This document shows, one piece after another, positions 46,091-58,429 of a stretch of DNA of 64,000 bases. The notes beneath the pieces were generated by a model that was given only the letters and a program-made list of their open reading frames with translations, was not told the DNA's origin and made no database searches. Origin of the DNA: Laguncularia racemosa (lineage: Eukaryota; Streptophyta; Magnoliopsida; Myrtales; Combretaceae); the NCBI GenBank assembly GCA_037954665.1, contig JBBMOL010000246.1, forward strand, positions 434,001-498,000, read 5' to 3'. The position numbers and the translations under genes are program-made. Position 1 is the first letter of the stretch; every line of letters begins with the position of its first letter.

Positions 46091-46219
46091 GGCAGGCAGA
46101 CTTCACCCTAGCTGTCCTCCGCAACTTCTATTTCCTGTTTTCCCACTCATCCCTTACTCTCCTGTCCGTCTCTACACCTTGTCCGAGTATCACAAGCTTC
46201 GACCCATTTATAGGTTGAA

Positions 46220-48471
46220 AATAAATCCCAAATAAGAAAATAAATAAATTGGGAAACAAACTAAATCCTAACTATAAAGAAACTCTAAATAAACAAGGAA
46301 AAAAATATTATTCAAACCTGGAAAGTAATAAATAATTAAAAAAAAAATAGGTTATGCATAACAAGGAAAAGACTTTGCATCAAAGACAAGCATTTACATA
46401 ACAAACACTAACAAGTCATTTAGATACTTCAAGAATTCGTCCAATTTTGATGATGACCCGATTGGATTCATGCCATGCAAAATATCGGTTTTAGGAAAAA
46501 CAGGTAGATTTCAATTACAAAATCTTGAAATATGTATTTTAAGAAAGGATATAAGATAGTTGTTTTTTATCAAATTCGCTTTATATTTACTTATTTAGTT
46601 GTAAAGTTTCAAAATTATAATAGACTCCAACTACATATTACATATTTTACTATTATTGCAATATTTTCATGTCTCTAATTTTGACGCATTATTTGGTTAA
46701 GAAAAAAAATACACATATAGTGTCTTCTCTTGATCATTCTTAGCTTTCCTTATAAATAATGATTTGGTTTTTAATGTTGTATGGAAAATAGCTATAGCTT
46801 TGTATAATATGGTATGTAGAATAAGTTTAGAATGGAATTATGGTTATATGTTCTATTCTCTTTCTTATACTTCAAAGTGTTATTAGAAAATCAAATCATA
46901 ATTTCTTAAAATTGACAATTCTAGTTTTAAGGTAGAATTTGCTTTTGCTTTAAAGGGGGGTGCAATTGTGTTACCCTTATAAATTATAATTTATTAAAAA
47001 TTATTTATTTTCTCTTCAATCTAATAACATTATCTAATAATTAAGAGTATTTTTTTTATATAAATATATGTTATATGAGCATCCCATTCCCATGCATCAC
47101 TAGTCTAAAATCTGCTGGTATTATGTGGTGCAGCGATCAAGATTATTAGATGTACAACGAAATAGAATCAAGTCTAGCAAATCCATTATTACACAATTTT
47201 TATAATTATATTATCCATTATCTTCTTTAATACTATTTTAAAATGCAAAAGAAAAAGGATAAAAGAGAAAGAGAGTCAAAAAGCAAATGAGTCGTCTACT
47301 CGCACAACCCTGTACATATCATCTTGGAAATGGATTGCCATCATCTTTTGCACTATTTGAGCAAAACAAGGTGCATTTATATTCTGAACATTAAAAAATT
47401 CATCCTGAATTGATCCAAACTCTCTCTTTCATAGCATAACCTAGTCTCTCCTTAATTTTAAAAATATATAAATAACTCTTCAACTATTATTAAAATCCAA
47501 ACTATTGCCAAAAGGTTTATAAATAACATGCTTTTAGAAATTAGTTCGTGGAACTTTTATTCAATGCATATGAGCCCACAGATAATTGGAAAAGAAAAAA
47601 GAAAAGGAAAGAAAGGAAACAAGAAAATAAAAACCCTAATGTGGCCAAGGCATTTGCTGAAAGAAAGACTTTCACATTAGGAAGTGGTGAAAGAAAAAGA
47701 AGGGAGAAACAGGCGGGAATGGAAAAGGAAAAGTAATTTTCATGATACAACTGCAGTAGGAATTAAAAAGAGAGGCCATAGTAGTGTTATAAGGTGATCG
47801 CTTTAGCTCCCCTCGATTATACATATTGACTTTGTGTTTTTGTGATTTTGCTATTTGGCTTGTTTTATAATAACTGCCGATATCCACCGGTTTGATAAAA
47901 TTTTAATTATCCATTGGCTTAAACAGTGAATGATTGTGATCCCATTATTTGTTGATAGTGAAAATTTTGATGATTTGATCTTTTCTCTATTGGAGTTTTC
48001 TACATAAATTTTGATATGCCTTATTATTTATTATCTTGGTTTTGTTATATGGACCATTGCTAGTATGCAAGAGGAAAAATATTTTGTTATTTAAATATAT
48101 TATTTTTTCTAATCGATTTTCTGTGTTATAAGTATAACAAAATCAGTAAATGCTACAATAACCTTAAATTCTTGAAATTATTCAATTTGAAAGTAAATGA
48201 TGGAAGATCTTTTATATTATAAAGATTTGTATGTACTTTTAGACAATAACAAGGTGAAGTCAAAAGGATAAATTAGGAATAGTATAAGGCAATCATACAT
48301 TAAAAAACTGTTTGTTATATCCAACAATTGATGGATTACAATGCCTGTATGTTACTCAATAAATTAGAGGTAATGTTTTATGAAAGAAATTGAGTCCATA
48401 TATGAGAGATAAAGTGCCTTGAATAAAATCCCCTTAATTAGGTGCCTGATTGACTTAAAGGTCAACCATGG
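46220..48471. other. AT-rich region without identifiable genes
   Basis: 2.2 kb with no supported gene. A Lys/Arg/Glu-rich frame at 47548-47736 is purine-run composition only. Several A/T homopolymers. Confidence 0.6.
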
Positions 48472-48695
48472 TCCAGTATGATAGAGTACTTACTTGATTT
48501 TCAAGGCATATTGAATAAATTGATTCTTATGAAGTTGGTGCATAATGATAAAATGCAAGCACTATTTTTGTTCAGTTCACTAACTGATAGTTGAGAGAAA
48601 CCTATTAGTGGCCATGCTCCAAAAGGAAAGTTAAGCAGTGCAATGGTGAAAGATGGTTTGTTGGATCAAGGAGCTCAAAGAAAAGAGCATTGAGT
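48472..48695 (+). pseudogene. Ty1/copia gag fragment
   Basis: The plus frame from 48472 reads SSMIEYLLDFQGILNKLILM, then ALFLFSSLTDS with a TGA where Trp is expected, then APKGKLSSAMVKDGLLDQGAQRKE. This is the central-to-C-terminal part of copia gag (UBN2-type). It lies on the opposite strand to the copia pol at 50.7-52.6 kb, so it is a separate element. No pol or LTR found next to it. Confidence 0.65.
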
Positions 48696-50329
48696 AAATT
48701 CTATGATGTGGGCACTAGTTATTAACACAGAGACGCCTCCTTTCGTGTGATATCATGTGATGAATTCTTTTTAACCTCTGTATTTATAATAAATTTAAGA
48801 CGGAAAGCTATAGGACATAAAATTATTGACATAGGAGATATTATTTTGAGAATTAATATTAATTGTAAGCTCATTCTTTGAAATGTCAGATACATTTCAA
48901 ATAATATTATATAAACATTTCTTAAATGTACTTGTTAAATTATTTTTGAATTCTATATTCATTCTATTTCCTTTCATTTTCCTGAACAACAAATCTAGTT
49001 TGAAATTTTATTGCAGGAAATCGAATTAGCATTGGAAATCGAAAAGCGAATTCTTAGCACTCTAATTCTCGTTATTAGTATAGGACTTTGAGATCATACT
49101 TTTGACGAGGGAGATTGATCGAAGGCATTTATTATGAAGTTTAGTTTCAATGGATTCCCGATTTTCTTCACGGTTGCTTGATTTCAAGGGTGATGGTGTC
49201 AGATAAGAACAAGTACCTCTTCAGTGTTTTTTTTTTAAAAAAAAAAAAATGGGTAAACAAACATGCACTTTTTATTCATTTACTCCCTTTTAGGGTTTAA
49301 AAAAATAATCAATCTATAACTCTCTCCGTCATGTGATCATTTTCCTATAATTTTTATTTTATCAAAATCTACCTATATCTTTTAATGTTCCCAACGGCCA
49401 CCGGCTCTAATAACTGTGACGTGATGTTTGTCTTAAAGAGCGCACTTATCTTACTTGAGAATACTCCAAAATATTGTATTTTTTTTAAATTATAAATATT
49501 ATATTCAAAATAATTATTTTAAAAATATAAACAAGGTTTGCAACATCAATTTTACTAAAATTTACAAAACTAAAGATACAGACATTATATTCAAAATCAA
49601 TAAGAAAATTAAACTTTTTCTTTCTCTACAGTAACATGGCTAAACAAAGCTCTTTCTCTCTCTAGATTCCTATATTTATGCTCAAATCCAAGTTTTGATT
49701 GATCCTAATCAACTCCTCATCTTCTAAGCACTCCAAAATACTCTTGAATGGTCCTAAAATATCATAAAAATCTAAGCTTTTCTCAAAACAAAACTCAATA
49801 TTTTTATAGCTATTTGGCCACCACCTACTCAACACCCCTATCACCAAATTAAGATTGAAGCTAGCACCAACACCAACCATTAAAGCCTCTTGAAACAAAC
49901 CCTAGGCACGCCACCATCGAAAGGTCAATTTCAACCTCTCCCTACCACTGCCTGAGAGTTATGTTCTTCTTTTTGCTTGCTATTTTCTTGTTCTTTCTCG
50001 CTTTTCTTCTATTTATTTGTTATTTAGTGCATTATTAATGCTGATGAAATGATAGGAAAGGGGTTGTTATTTCTAATCCTAGTTTATTTACACAAGTATT
50101 TATTTAATGGATGATGTGAATTATATGAGTGATGTGGCATTTTAATACCTACATATGAAGTGAAAAATTAAAAAAAAAAAAAAAATACATGCATTGAGAT
50201 CTTGTTAGCCACATGTGATGATTGGGTTGATAGATGAAAATGGAAAAAAAAAAAAAAAAAGGAGGTAGTAATTCTAGCATGTCAACTTTCAATTGGATTT
50301 ATAATTTGATAATTGAAAAGTTAAAGTAT
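48696..50329. other. AT-rich region without identifiable genes
   Basis: 1.6 kb; a minus-strand open stretch at 49898-49662 has no recognisable domain. Homopolymer A/T runs at 49228-49250, 50169-50184 and 50243-50260. Confidence 0.55.
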
Positions 50330-50683
50330 AAGACTGCAAAAACATACAAATTTAGATAGTGAACTCGACATTGTCTCCTTTAAAGATTAATTTTAGCACA
50401 TAAAGTAAATAAAATGGATTATACGTTGAAGAAAAACAAAGTAGATAATATAGACTAAATAGCTCACTTAAAAAACAGTAGAAGAGGATAATTATTTGAC
50501 TAAAGGACTACCTATTTATAGGCTTACAAATGTAACAAACCTAGTTCATTATTATCTTCTATAGGTTAGTGCTAAGGAATCGGCAACAAATTAGAAAGTG
50601 GATAAAGACTCAATAACAAATAAATAAAATATATTAACTATGCATAATACTCGATCAAATAAAATTTGATGCTGATTTGTTCA
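50330..50683 (-). repeat. Ty1/copia 3' LTR (minus strand)
   Basis: Begins TGAACAAATCAGC just after a GTGGGGGAG polypurine tract (50695-50687) that overlaps the end of the pol frame. Carries a TATA box (TATAAATA, minus, 50520-50513). The far end near 50330 is estimated, since no second LTR remains for comparison. Confidence 0.6.
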
Positions 50684-52643
50684 GTACTCCCCCACAACAT
50701 TAGCTTCTACTCTATACACCATGCCAAGCTGATGATAGAAACCTTCGAACTTATTGCCACTCAAGCCTTTTGTGAATACATCCGCAACTTGATTCCCTGT
50801 CTTGACCAGCCTTAACTCCACTTCTTCTTCAAGAACTTTTTCCCTAATAAAATGATAATACACTTTCACATGCTTAGTCCTTGCATGAAACACCAGATTT
50901 TCTGCTAAGCGTATTGCTGACTAATTGTCGCAATATAATGGAATCACATACTCTATTGGCTAATGCAAATCCCTCAACAACTACATAAGCCAAGTGCTCT
51001 CTTGAGTTGCCATAGCTGCTACTCGATACTTCACTTCTGTTGTTGACAAAGAGATAGTTGGCTGCCTTTTGCTACACCAAGAAATTGCTCCGGACCCAAG
51101 CATAAACACATATTTGATAGTAGAACGTCGTGTATCATGATCACCTACATAGTTAGCATCATAATAGCTAACTAGCTTGCAATATTTACCTTTCTTGTAC
51201 ATAAAGCCATACTCGAGTATGCCTCTAATATATCTCAAAATCCTTCCAACTACTTCTAAATGAAACTTCTTAGGATTTTACATGTACCAACTCATCACAC
51301 CAACTATATAAAGAAATGCCGGGTCTTGTTAGAGTTGAGTAGATCAAACCACCCACCAATTGTCGATACATCGTCACATCTTCCAAGTCTTTCCCTTCAT
51401 GAGCACACATCTTGGAGTTTAGCTCCATTAGTGTTGATATCGGTTTGCAATTGAGCATTCCAAACTTCTTTAACAAGTCTCTTAAATACTTCTGTTAATA
51501 GAACTAGATTCCATCTTCACTACGATCAACCTCTAAACCAAGGAAGCGATTAAGTTGTCCAAGCTCTTTCATTAGGAAGTGAATTGATAAATTCTCTTTT
51601 GTTCGAAGAATTTCTTCCTCACAATCTCCTATAAGAATTCGATCATCTACGTACACTAGCACAATAGCTAGTTTGTTTCTAATAGCTTTGACAAACAAAC
51701 TAGAATCCATCGGTGCTACCAAATAACCATGATGAGTAAGAAATTCAGCAATCTTACCATACCAAGCTTTTGGTGCCTGTTTTAATCCACATAGCACCTT
51801 TCAAAGTTTACACACATAGTCTAGATGTTCTCGACTTTGAAAGCCCATCAGTTGACACATGTAGATCTCCCGATCTAATTCTCCATGCAAAAATGCATTC
51901 TTCACATCCATTTGCTAAAGGTTCTAATCCTTGCTAACTGCAAGTGCAAGTGAGACTTGAATAGTTGTAAGCTTTGCCATTAGACTAAATGTTTCATCTT
52001 AGTCTAGTTTACATTGTTAAGAAAACCCCCGAGCTACCAAGCGAACCTTATGCCTCTTGATTGATCCATCTATGTGACACTTTGCCTTATAAACCCATTT
52101 GCAAGAAATAGGTTTGACATCTCTTGGCTTTGACACAATCTCCCAAGTTTGATTCCATTCTAATGCTGTAATTTCCTCATCTATTGCTTTAATCCACTTT
52201 GGATTTTGAGACACTTCCTCATATGTCTCTTACTCTTTCTCTTCTTCTTCTTCTATAATGGTGGCATTGGCATACTTGGGATTTGACTTTCTAGTTCTTG
52301 TTGACCTTTTGAGTGGAGTTGGTGCTAGCACTCCACTAGACCTACTTTCTTGGCTTGGTTGTCAATACACACTAGTTTGCTAGGGATTTTGAGTTATGTC
52401 TTTCTTAGCATTGCCTTTGTCGACTACACCTTCAACTTCATCTAAACTCAAATGGATTTGAGAAGATTCCAATGCCTCCTTAAAAACATCCGAGTTTGGT
52501 AGTGCATCCTTATTTGAGGACTACAACGAAAAAAGCTTCATCATACACCACATTTCGGGATGTGTAACACTTCCTAGTTATTGGATCACAATACCGCCAT
52601 CCTTTCCTTTGACTATCATATCCTACAAAAATACACCTAATGT
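50681..52643 (-). pseudogene. Ty1/copia pol: integrase end, RT and RNase H
   Basis: Minus strand. CIFVGYD near 52640 marks the end of integrase. RT starts with the PKWIKAIDEEITALEWNQTW block (52210-52150) and CKWVYKAK, then a decayed stretch, then GLKQAPKAWY (51790) and an intact YVDD near 51645. The RNase H/tether part holds TRPGISLY, MRYIRG (51238), STTEVKY (expected E-A-E changed) and TKHVKVYYHFIREKV to the stop at 50681. At least one frameshift near 51250, several stops. Gag, protease and most of integrase are absent: at about 52643 the frame joins a K+ channel pore exon. Confidence 0.9.
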
Positions 52644-54930
52644 TGAAAATCATCTCATTTGTATTCACAGGAGGCAAGTGGGCAGAGTCAGTTAAACTAG
52701 TAGTTGACTACTATATTGAGGCGACATATTGAACCCACATGCTTTCTTCAAGGAAATTTTCATTTGAAGCTCCAATCCATGTGGTTTTAGGATTGTGATA
52801 AGTTGCTGCTAACACATAATAGAAACAACCGGCACAATGGATTGAGAGCAGGGCCACCTATTGAGACAAAGCAACATCATTGGGACTAAAGCACACACAT
52901 TTTTTTTAATCAAAATGAATAATGTAATCAAGTAGGATACTAACATAGATGAGTTTGGTGCACCGAATCCAGAATAGTTGAAATTTATGTCTTTTTCCAA
53001 TCTGTCGAAATGATGGAAACAATTAAGTTTCACACTCGCTGGGTGTTTAAAAACCGAAGAAGAAGAAGAAGAAGAAGAAGAGTTTCATATGAGGAAATAC
53101 ATCTTACCTTGAAAACAAGGCATTAACTCTTCGAAGACGCCAAAGACGTAGCATGGTGAAGAAACCATATGAGTTGAAAGGTGAAGGCGATATCTTTTGA
53201 ACGAGTTCAGGTGGAATGGTGGATAAGACATCGAAGATGAACCATGAAGTTATATATTTCCAAGCAATTTGCTTGGATTATGGACAACATTGTAAGTGTT
53301 TTTGTCAATATAAGCCACAAAAAATGTAAGAACTATATCTATTACAAAAAACACGTTCATAGAGTTATTCAAAATTGGTAATGATTGATGCTGCTCCCTT
53401 AAAAAGCTAACCTCGAACGGGCACACCCAGGCAGTGCAATTAACAAGACAATCAAGAAATGTCTTCCAAGTCCTGCAGATATGAATTCAACCCATGTTAA
53501 TGAAGCAAAATGTTAACAACTAATGTATTGGTGTGATTATAGACTTATAGTAGCAATATCAATAGTTGTAAACATTCATGGCTTTTAGTAGCAAGTGGCA
53601 GTGCAATGCAATGGTAATGGTAATGGAAAAATTAGAATGTATCGACTACCATGGTCCAAAGCAGGACAAACTGTTACAGGGACAGATTTTTCCTATTTTG
53701 CTACTTATTAGGTGCTATTATATGTGAAGAACGTTTAATTTAAGTATTATATTTTTTTTTATTAATAATGAACTATGCTTATATATAAGAACATTAAACT
53801 AATAAATTTTATAGAATGAGGATCATCTTTTTTTTTTCTATATGACAATAAGTAATTGATGATAAAACAATTTATATATAATAAGGTCCGTTAAAAATGT
53901 ATCGATAATATATTAAAGAACAAGAAAATTAAAATTTTTATATTTTTTAAAATTAAATATATATTTTAAGAAAGAATAAATATGGAATATTTAAGGCAAC
54001 TTTTAAATAATTTCCCCTATTGTTTTTTATATACTCATTCTATATTTGGTATGTACTAAATTCGAGTTTTAACTCGTCTACTTTTGTGCCAAGTTGCAAT
54101 ATCTGACACGGAGAGAGTATGATGGGAGAGAAAGACACGGAGAGATGACAAGTTTGATGCAAAGAAATAAAAGATGAAAGAAATAACTTTTTTTTTTTTT
54201 TGCAATTAGATAATCTACTTAAATCGGGTCTAGGTAATAATTTTTTTTACTAAATTTAAATATATTAATGAATTTATAAAATCATTTAAATATTTTTACT
54301 AATCATTATATTTTTTTTATTTGCATTATAACGGATTAATCAAGCTAGAATATATTTATTTCAAAAATTCTTAAAGACAATGTCATGTTTTTAAAGAAAT
54401 ACGTTCTCTTTATTGTTTACATCTAAAAAATTAAATTATTTCACTTTTGCGAAATGGTGTTTAACTTATGTGTACAGTGTCACTGGTGTTTTGGAGCCAA
54501 TGGATGAGTTGGCACGGATTTTAGTTTTTCATCCAGAGCTTATGTACTGATATCCCAGATATGTCCTTTCTCTAACATCAACGTGAAACAAATTGGGATC
54601 AAAATGCATTCTAGCGTACTATAACCATAGACACAAACTCAATGCAAGCAAAAGAAACTAGGATGAAGAAAAAGGGCGTAACACATTAACAAAGTCGGTA
54701 TAAACAGAATGAAGGAAAAATAACCTGTAAGCACGATTATTATAAGGTAATATCACGCATGTCTGGAGCCTAACTCCACCATTATTTCTAGCACCAAGAG
54801 AAGGCAAAATCCCAGTAGAAAGACTGTTGTGACTTCCATCTCTAGACAGTTCTTTAAGCTCTTCTTGACCGCACAGGGACACTGTAAACACCCCTCCTCC
54901 TTTTCCTCTACTGTTTCGAATGCCCGACAT
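52642..54930 (-). pseudogene. AKT1-like: AKT1-type Shaker K+ channel pseudogene (exons 1-4, truncated by copia)
   Basis: Four exons on the minus strand. Exon 1 54930-54725: MSGIRN..CGQEELKELSRD, SLSTGILPSLGAR. Exon 2 53472-53108: transmembrane segments S1-S4 with TAWVCPFE, LTFFVAYIDK and the S4 MLRLWRLRRV. Exon 3 53001-52941: LEKDINFNY. Exon 4 about 52857-52642: HCAGCFYYV, WIGAS, VNTNEMIFN. Exon 1-3 splice sites fit (CAG/GT, GTAAG) and phases agree with plant AKT genes. Defects: one-base deletions near 53277 and 52966, two TAG stops at 52713-52708, the GYG filter lost, and the cyclic-nucleotide-binding, ankyrin and KHA regions missing. A functional relative would carry inward K+ current at the plasma membrane. 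Confidence 0.88.
53055..53081. repeat. (GAA)n microsatellite in AKT1-like intron 2
   Basis: Nine GAA units between exons 2 and 3. Confidence 0.9.
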
Positions 54931-55423
54931 TGTTTTAAACTACTAAAAGAAACGGAAAAAAGAAAAAAGAAAAAAAAGGGAGAAGACAATCTATAAGCAA
55001 AACGATGTTTCTGCTTTTGGTTTTATGTTTCGTGGAGAGTTTTAATGTTCTCCGTGTGTAGGTATGTTATATATATAAGCAGTTGAAAAGCGAAGGATAC
55101 ATTTCCCTTTAGAAGGAGAACTCTCCCTACTTTTTCCCTTTGTTAACATAATGTCTCAGGTGGCACGTAGTTACTGTTTGGGAACACAGTCCGAATGCTG
55201 ACAAGATCGAAGCGTGCAGAGACTGAATTTTAAAGCAGGAAGAAGTGGTACAAAGACAAAGATTTTTCCCATTTTGCTACTTATTACATGCTATTATTAA
55301 GTGTGAAGAATATTTAATTAAAGTATTATATTTTTTATCAATAACGAACTATGCTTATATACAAGAATATTAAACTAGTAAATCTTATAGAATGAGGATC
55401 ACCTTTTTCTTTATACATGACAA
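53657..55423. repeat. Direct repeat pair flanking AKT1-like exon 1
   Basis: 53657-53848 and 55232-55423 are alike over about 190 bases (AAAGCAGGA, CATTTTGCTACTTATTA, GAACTATGCTTATATA, ATAGAATGAGGATCA), about 85 per cent by eye. The first is in intron 1, the second upstream of the promoter. Dispersed MITE copies or a local duplication are both possible. Confidence 0.75.
55068..55078 (-). promoter_or_regulatory. TATA box of the AKT1-like pseudogene
   Basis: Minus-strand CTTATATATATAA about 140 bases upstream of the ATG at 54930, followed by a CT-rich leader. Placement fits a normal plant core promoter. Confidence 0.6.
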
Positions 55424-55483
55424 CAGGATCTAAGTCCTAAAATGGTGTCCATAGTGCATTAGACTTCATATATGCTTGTGGTG

Positions 55484-57602
55484 GATTGTTATTAGCTGAA
55501 TATCATTTTATCAATTTAGATTTAGATGACCAATCAGATAAGACAAATAATTCATAAGGAAATAAATTTCACAATAAGGCAACATGCAAAGCTAGCTCGA
55601 CAACAATACATTGCAACCCAATTTTATTAACTATTCAATTAACCAGTCATGAAATATCAATTGTTTACAACCTAGAAGGACAAATCACAAGGTTTTGGAT
55701 TTTTATTTAAATTTAATTAATCACACAACTCTTTCTTCTTTCAACTCAAAATAATAATTTCACAAATTCTTTCAACTCAAAATAATAATTTCACAAATAT
55801 TCATGCACCTTTCCATACTTATCATATCCCTAAATACTCGCACTTCCCGTACGTATTTATTGAATCATTTATACAAGACTTTTTGCAGTTTCCTCAATGA
55901 CTTCGCACCACTTTACACATCCAAGTCTCAAACTAGCATGCTTGTGTCCCCATATGTACTCCCATCGGGCTACACTCTTTCCACCCTAGCATGCACCCAC
56001 CATATCAAACTAGCACACACACTCAGGTACTTATCATATCGGCCTACAGATCATGCACTTACACACATCATTCCACACGTACGCACATGTACACACACAA
56101 CCCAGCACAATTTTTCACGCACATACACACACACCAGCACACACTCACACACACATTTAGCACATACATACACACATGTCAGACCACATACTTACATACT
56201 GATTCAACACACACACACACATGTCAAGCAACACACTCCTGCACATACATACATAATCCAGCACACACTCTCTCACTATCACATACCCCCTTCATGACAA
56301 TAGCAACAACACGGACACACAATCACTCCCACGCACAACAACATTGCTCTATAGCGTACACCACCCACTCACACACCACATGCCCACAATAGCCGCATAT
56401 CATAGCACATCACCACACACCTAATACCTGATCACAAGCTCATGCACCATAGGACACTCGGCTCAAACCACCATTCATCTTACATCATCACTTCCATTCC
56501 CACGCACATATAACTATAGATATAGAATAGAGTACCTACAGATAATCCAAGCAAAGCAACATGCAATTTTCGTACTAATGAGGAAATCAACCACAGTAAA
56601 TTTCATACAAACTTCATGATGACAATAAAACATATATATATATATGTATATATATACTCATTTATATAAAAACAACATACCACAACACATATTACAATAT
56701 ATCATAAAATTTTCCACTCTTCTGAATCTCTTAGCTTTAAAACTCTAAATAACTCTCGGAAAGTTTTGTGAATTTAGATTTTTTACCTAATAATAAATGA
56801 ATAAAAAATTTAAAGCTAACTCTACTAGTTAAACTTATTAAACTTAAAATAAAAATATATTTTTTTTAAATTCATATGGATTTTAGCTCAAATTTGGAGC
56901 TTGAAATTTACCTTGCAAGTGTAATCTTATTGTGAAGTACTCTTTCCAAGGATTGTAATGGCACTTACGATTTTTTATTTAGAGTTAGTATGAGGAAGAT
57001 ATGGATTTTTGAAGTTTGAAGGAGAAAAAGGAAAGTTGTACTGGAGAAGACAAAAAGAGAAGAAGAAAAGAAAGAAGGAAGGAAGAAAGAAAGGAAAGAA
57101 ATACAAGTGCTGATGGAGAGAAATGAGATGAGAGAGAAAAGAGAGGAATTTATAGGAAAATAGTTAGTCAGTGTATAATTATTCAATTAAGGATTTGGTT
57201 AGTATATGTATTAGTTTTTAATTATATTATCTAAATTATAATATTTTTATATAAAAATTTATGTGTATACTAAATAAAATATTCTAAATATAATTATATA
57301 TTTAAAAATTCTATTTAACTATTATAAATATAAAATTTTAACTCTTACTTCTTGTTTGTTATATTTATCTAATGGATCATGTTTCTTTCTTATTTTTCCA
57401 TTTTAAATTTTATTATTATTTGTTATAAGATTTTAAAAATAGTAATAATATATTATAGTAATTGAATTTTTCATTATTATTTTTCTCAAAATTTTTTAGA
57501 ACCGCAAAAATATTATATTTGTTACTCTAGCCTAGAAGTACTTATTGTTTCGCTTATTTTCTTTAATTTTAGTGTAGTTTTTCAAATTTTTGAGATGTTT
57601 CA
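55484..57602 (-). repeat. 3' LTR of the LARD-like element (truncated)
   Basis: Aligns with 61411-63461. Contains an imperfect (CA)n-rich stretch at 55980-56420 and a GAAGAAAGAAGGAA-type purine tract at 57025-57110. Confidence 0.8.
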
Positions 57603-58379
57603 TTCTTTCCCCCTTCAAGAAGTTTTGTCCCAGAAACTTCACCTCAATCATCTCTTTTGTTTTTGTACTTTTCATTAGATTTTTTTATTTCATGCTTTAG
57701 AGCTTAAGGTCATCATTTCGTATACAACCTCATATATGTAAACAAGATTGCTAAATTTTGGAGTTTGTATATTTGAATAAGTTAGTTTTATTTCTCAAAT
57801 AATATTGTTATAATAATAAGTAGTATATATTTATACGTTTAAGGATCTAATTCTTTTATTTATTACTTTCACTAATTTATTCTTTCTTTCTTTTTTTTAT
57901 GAAGATTCAATTCTTCTAACTATGCTCATTTCTATGAGTATTCAATTCTATTGGTATATATATTTTAGTGAAGACATTTCTCAAGTTTTTAATAAATTGT
58001 AAGGCTACGAATTTAAATTTTTAGATGTTAGAAATATTATTTAAAAGTGATGGAGAAATCATTTTATCTATGTCTAAATGTTTTATTGGACTCTTAAACC
58101 CCTCTTAATGAATTTATTTTATTTTTGAAAATCGCAAGTTCTATATTTCTAAAATAAAATCATGCTGAGTATTATTAAACTTACTTTAGATTTACCTATT
58201 TTAGTAAGGGTAAATGATTCATCCCTTATTCTTATGGGTTAAAATTTTATCATTCTCCTATTGCTTGATTTTAGATTTTTTTATTGTTATTATTATTATT
58301 ATCATTATTATGTTATATATGTAAAGATTTGTATTACTCTACTTATTATTATTGTTATTACATGGCATACATAAGACTC

Positions 58380-58429
<50 letters not shown>

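Noticed and set aside
47548..47736. Lys/Arg/Glu-rich open frame of 62 codons
   Set aside because: A purine-run artefact with no homologous look, no promoter and an opposing frame of similar length.
49662..49898. Minus-strand open frame of 78 codons
   Set aside because: Reads like ordinary protein composition but has no recognisable motif or gene context; too little to call a gene.
55803..56392. Thr/His-rich open frames of 164 and 133 codons
   Set aside because: Produced by the (CA)n-rich part of the LARD-like LTR. The matching part of the other LTR (61755-62300) has similar but non-equivalent frames, so no protein is conserved.
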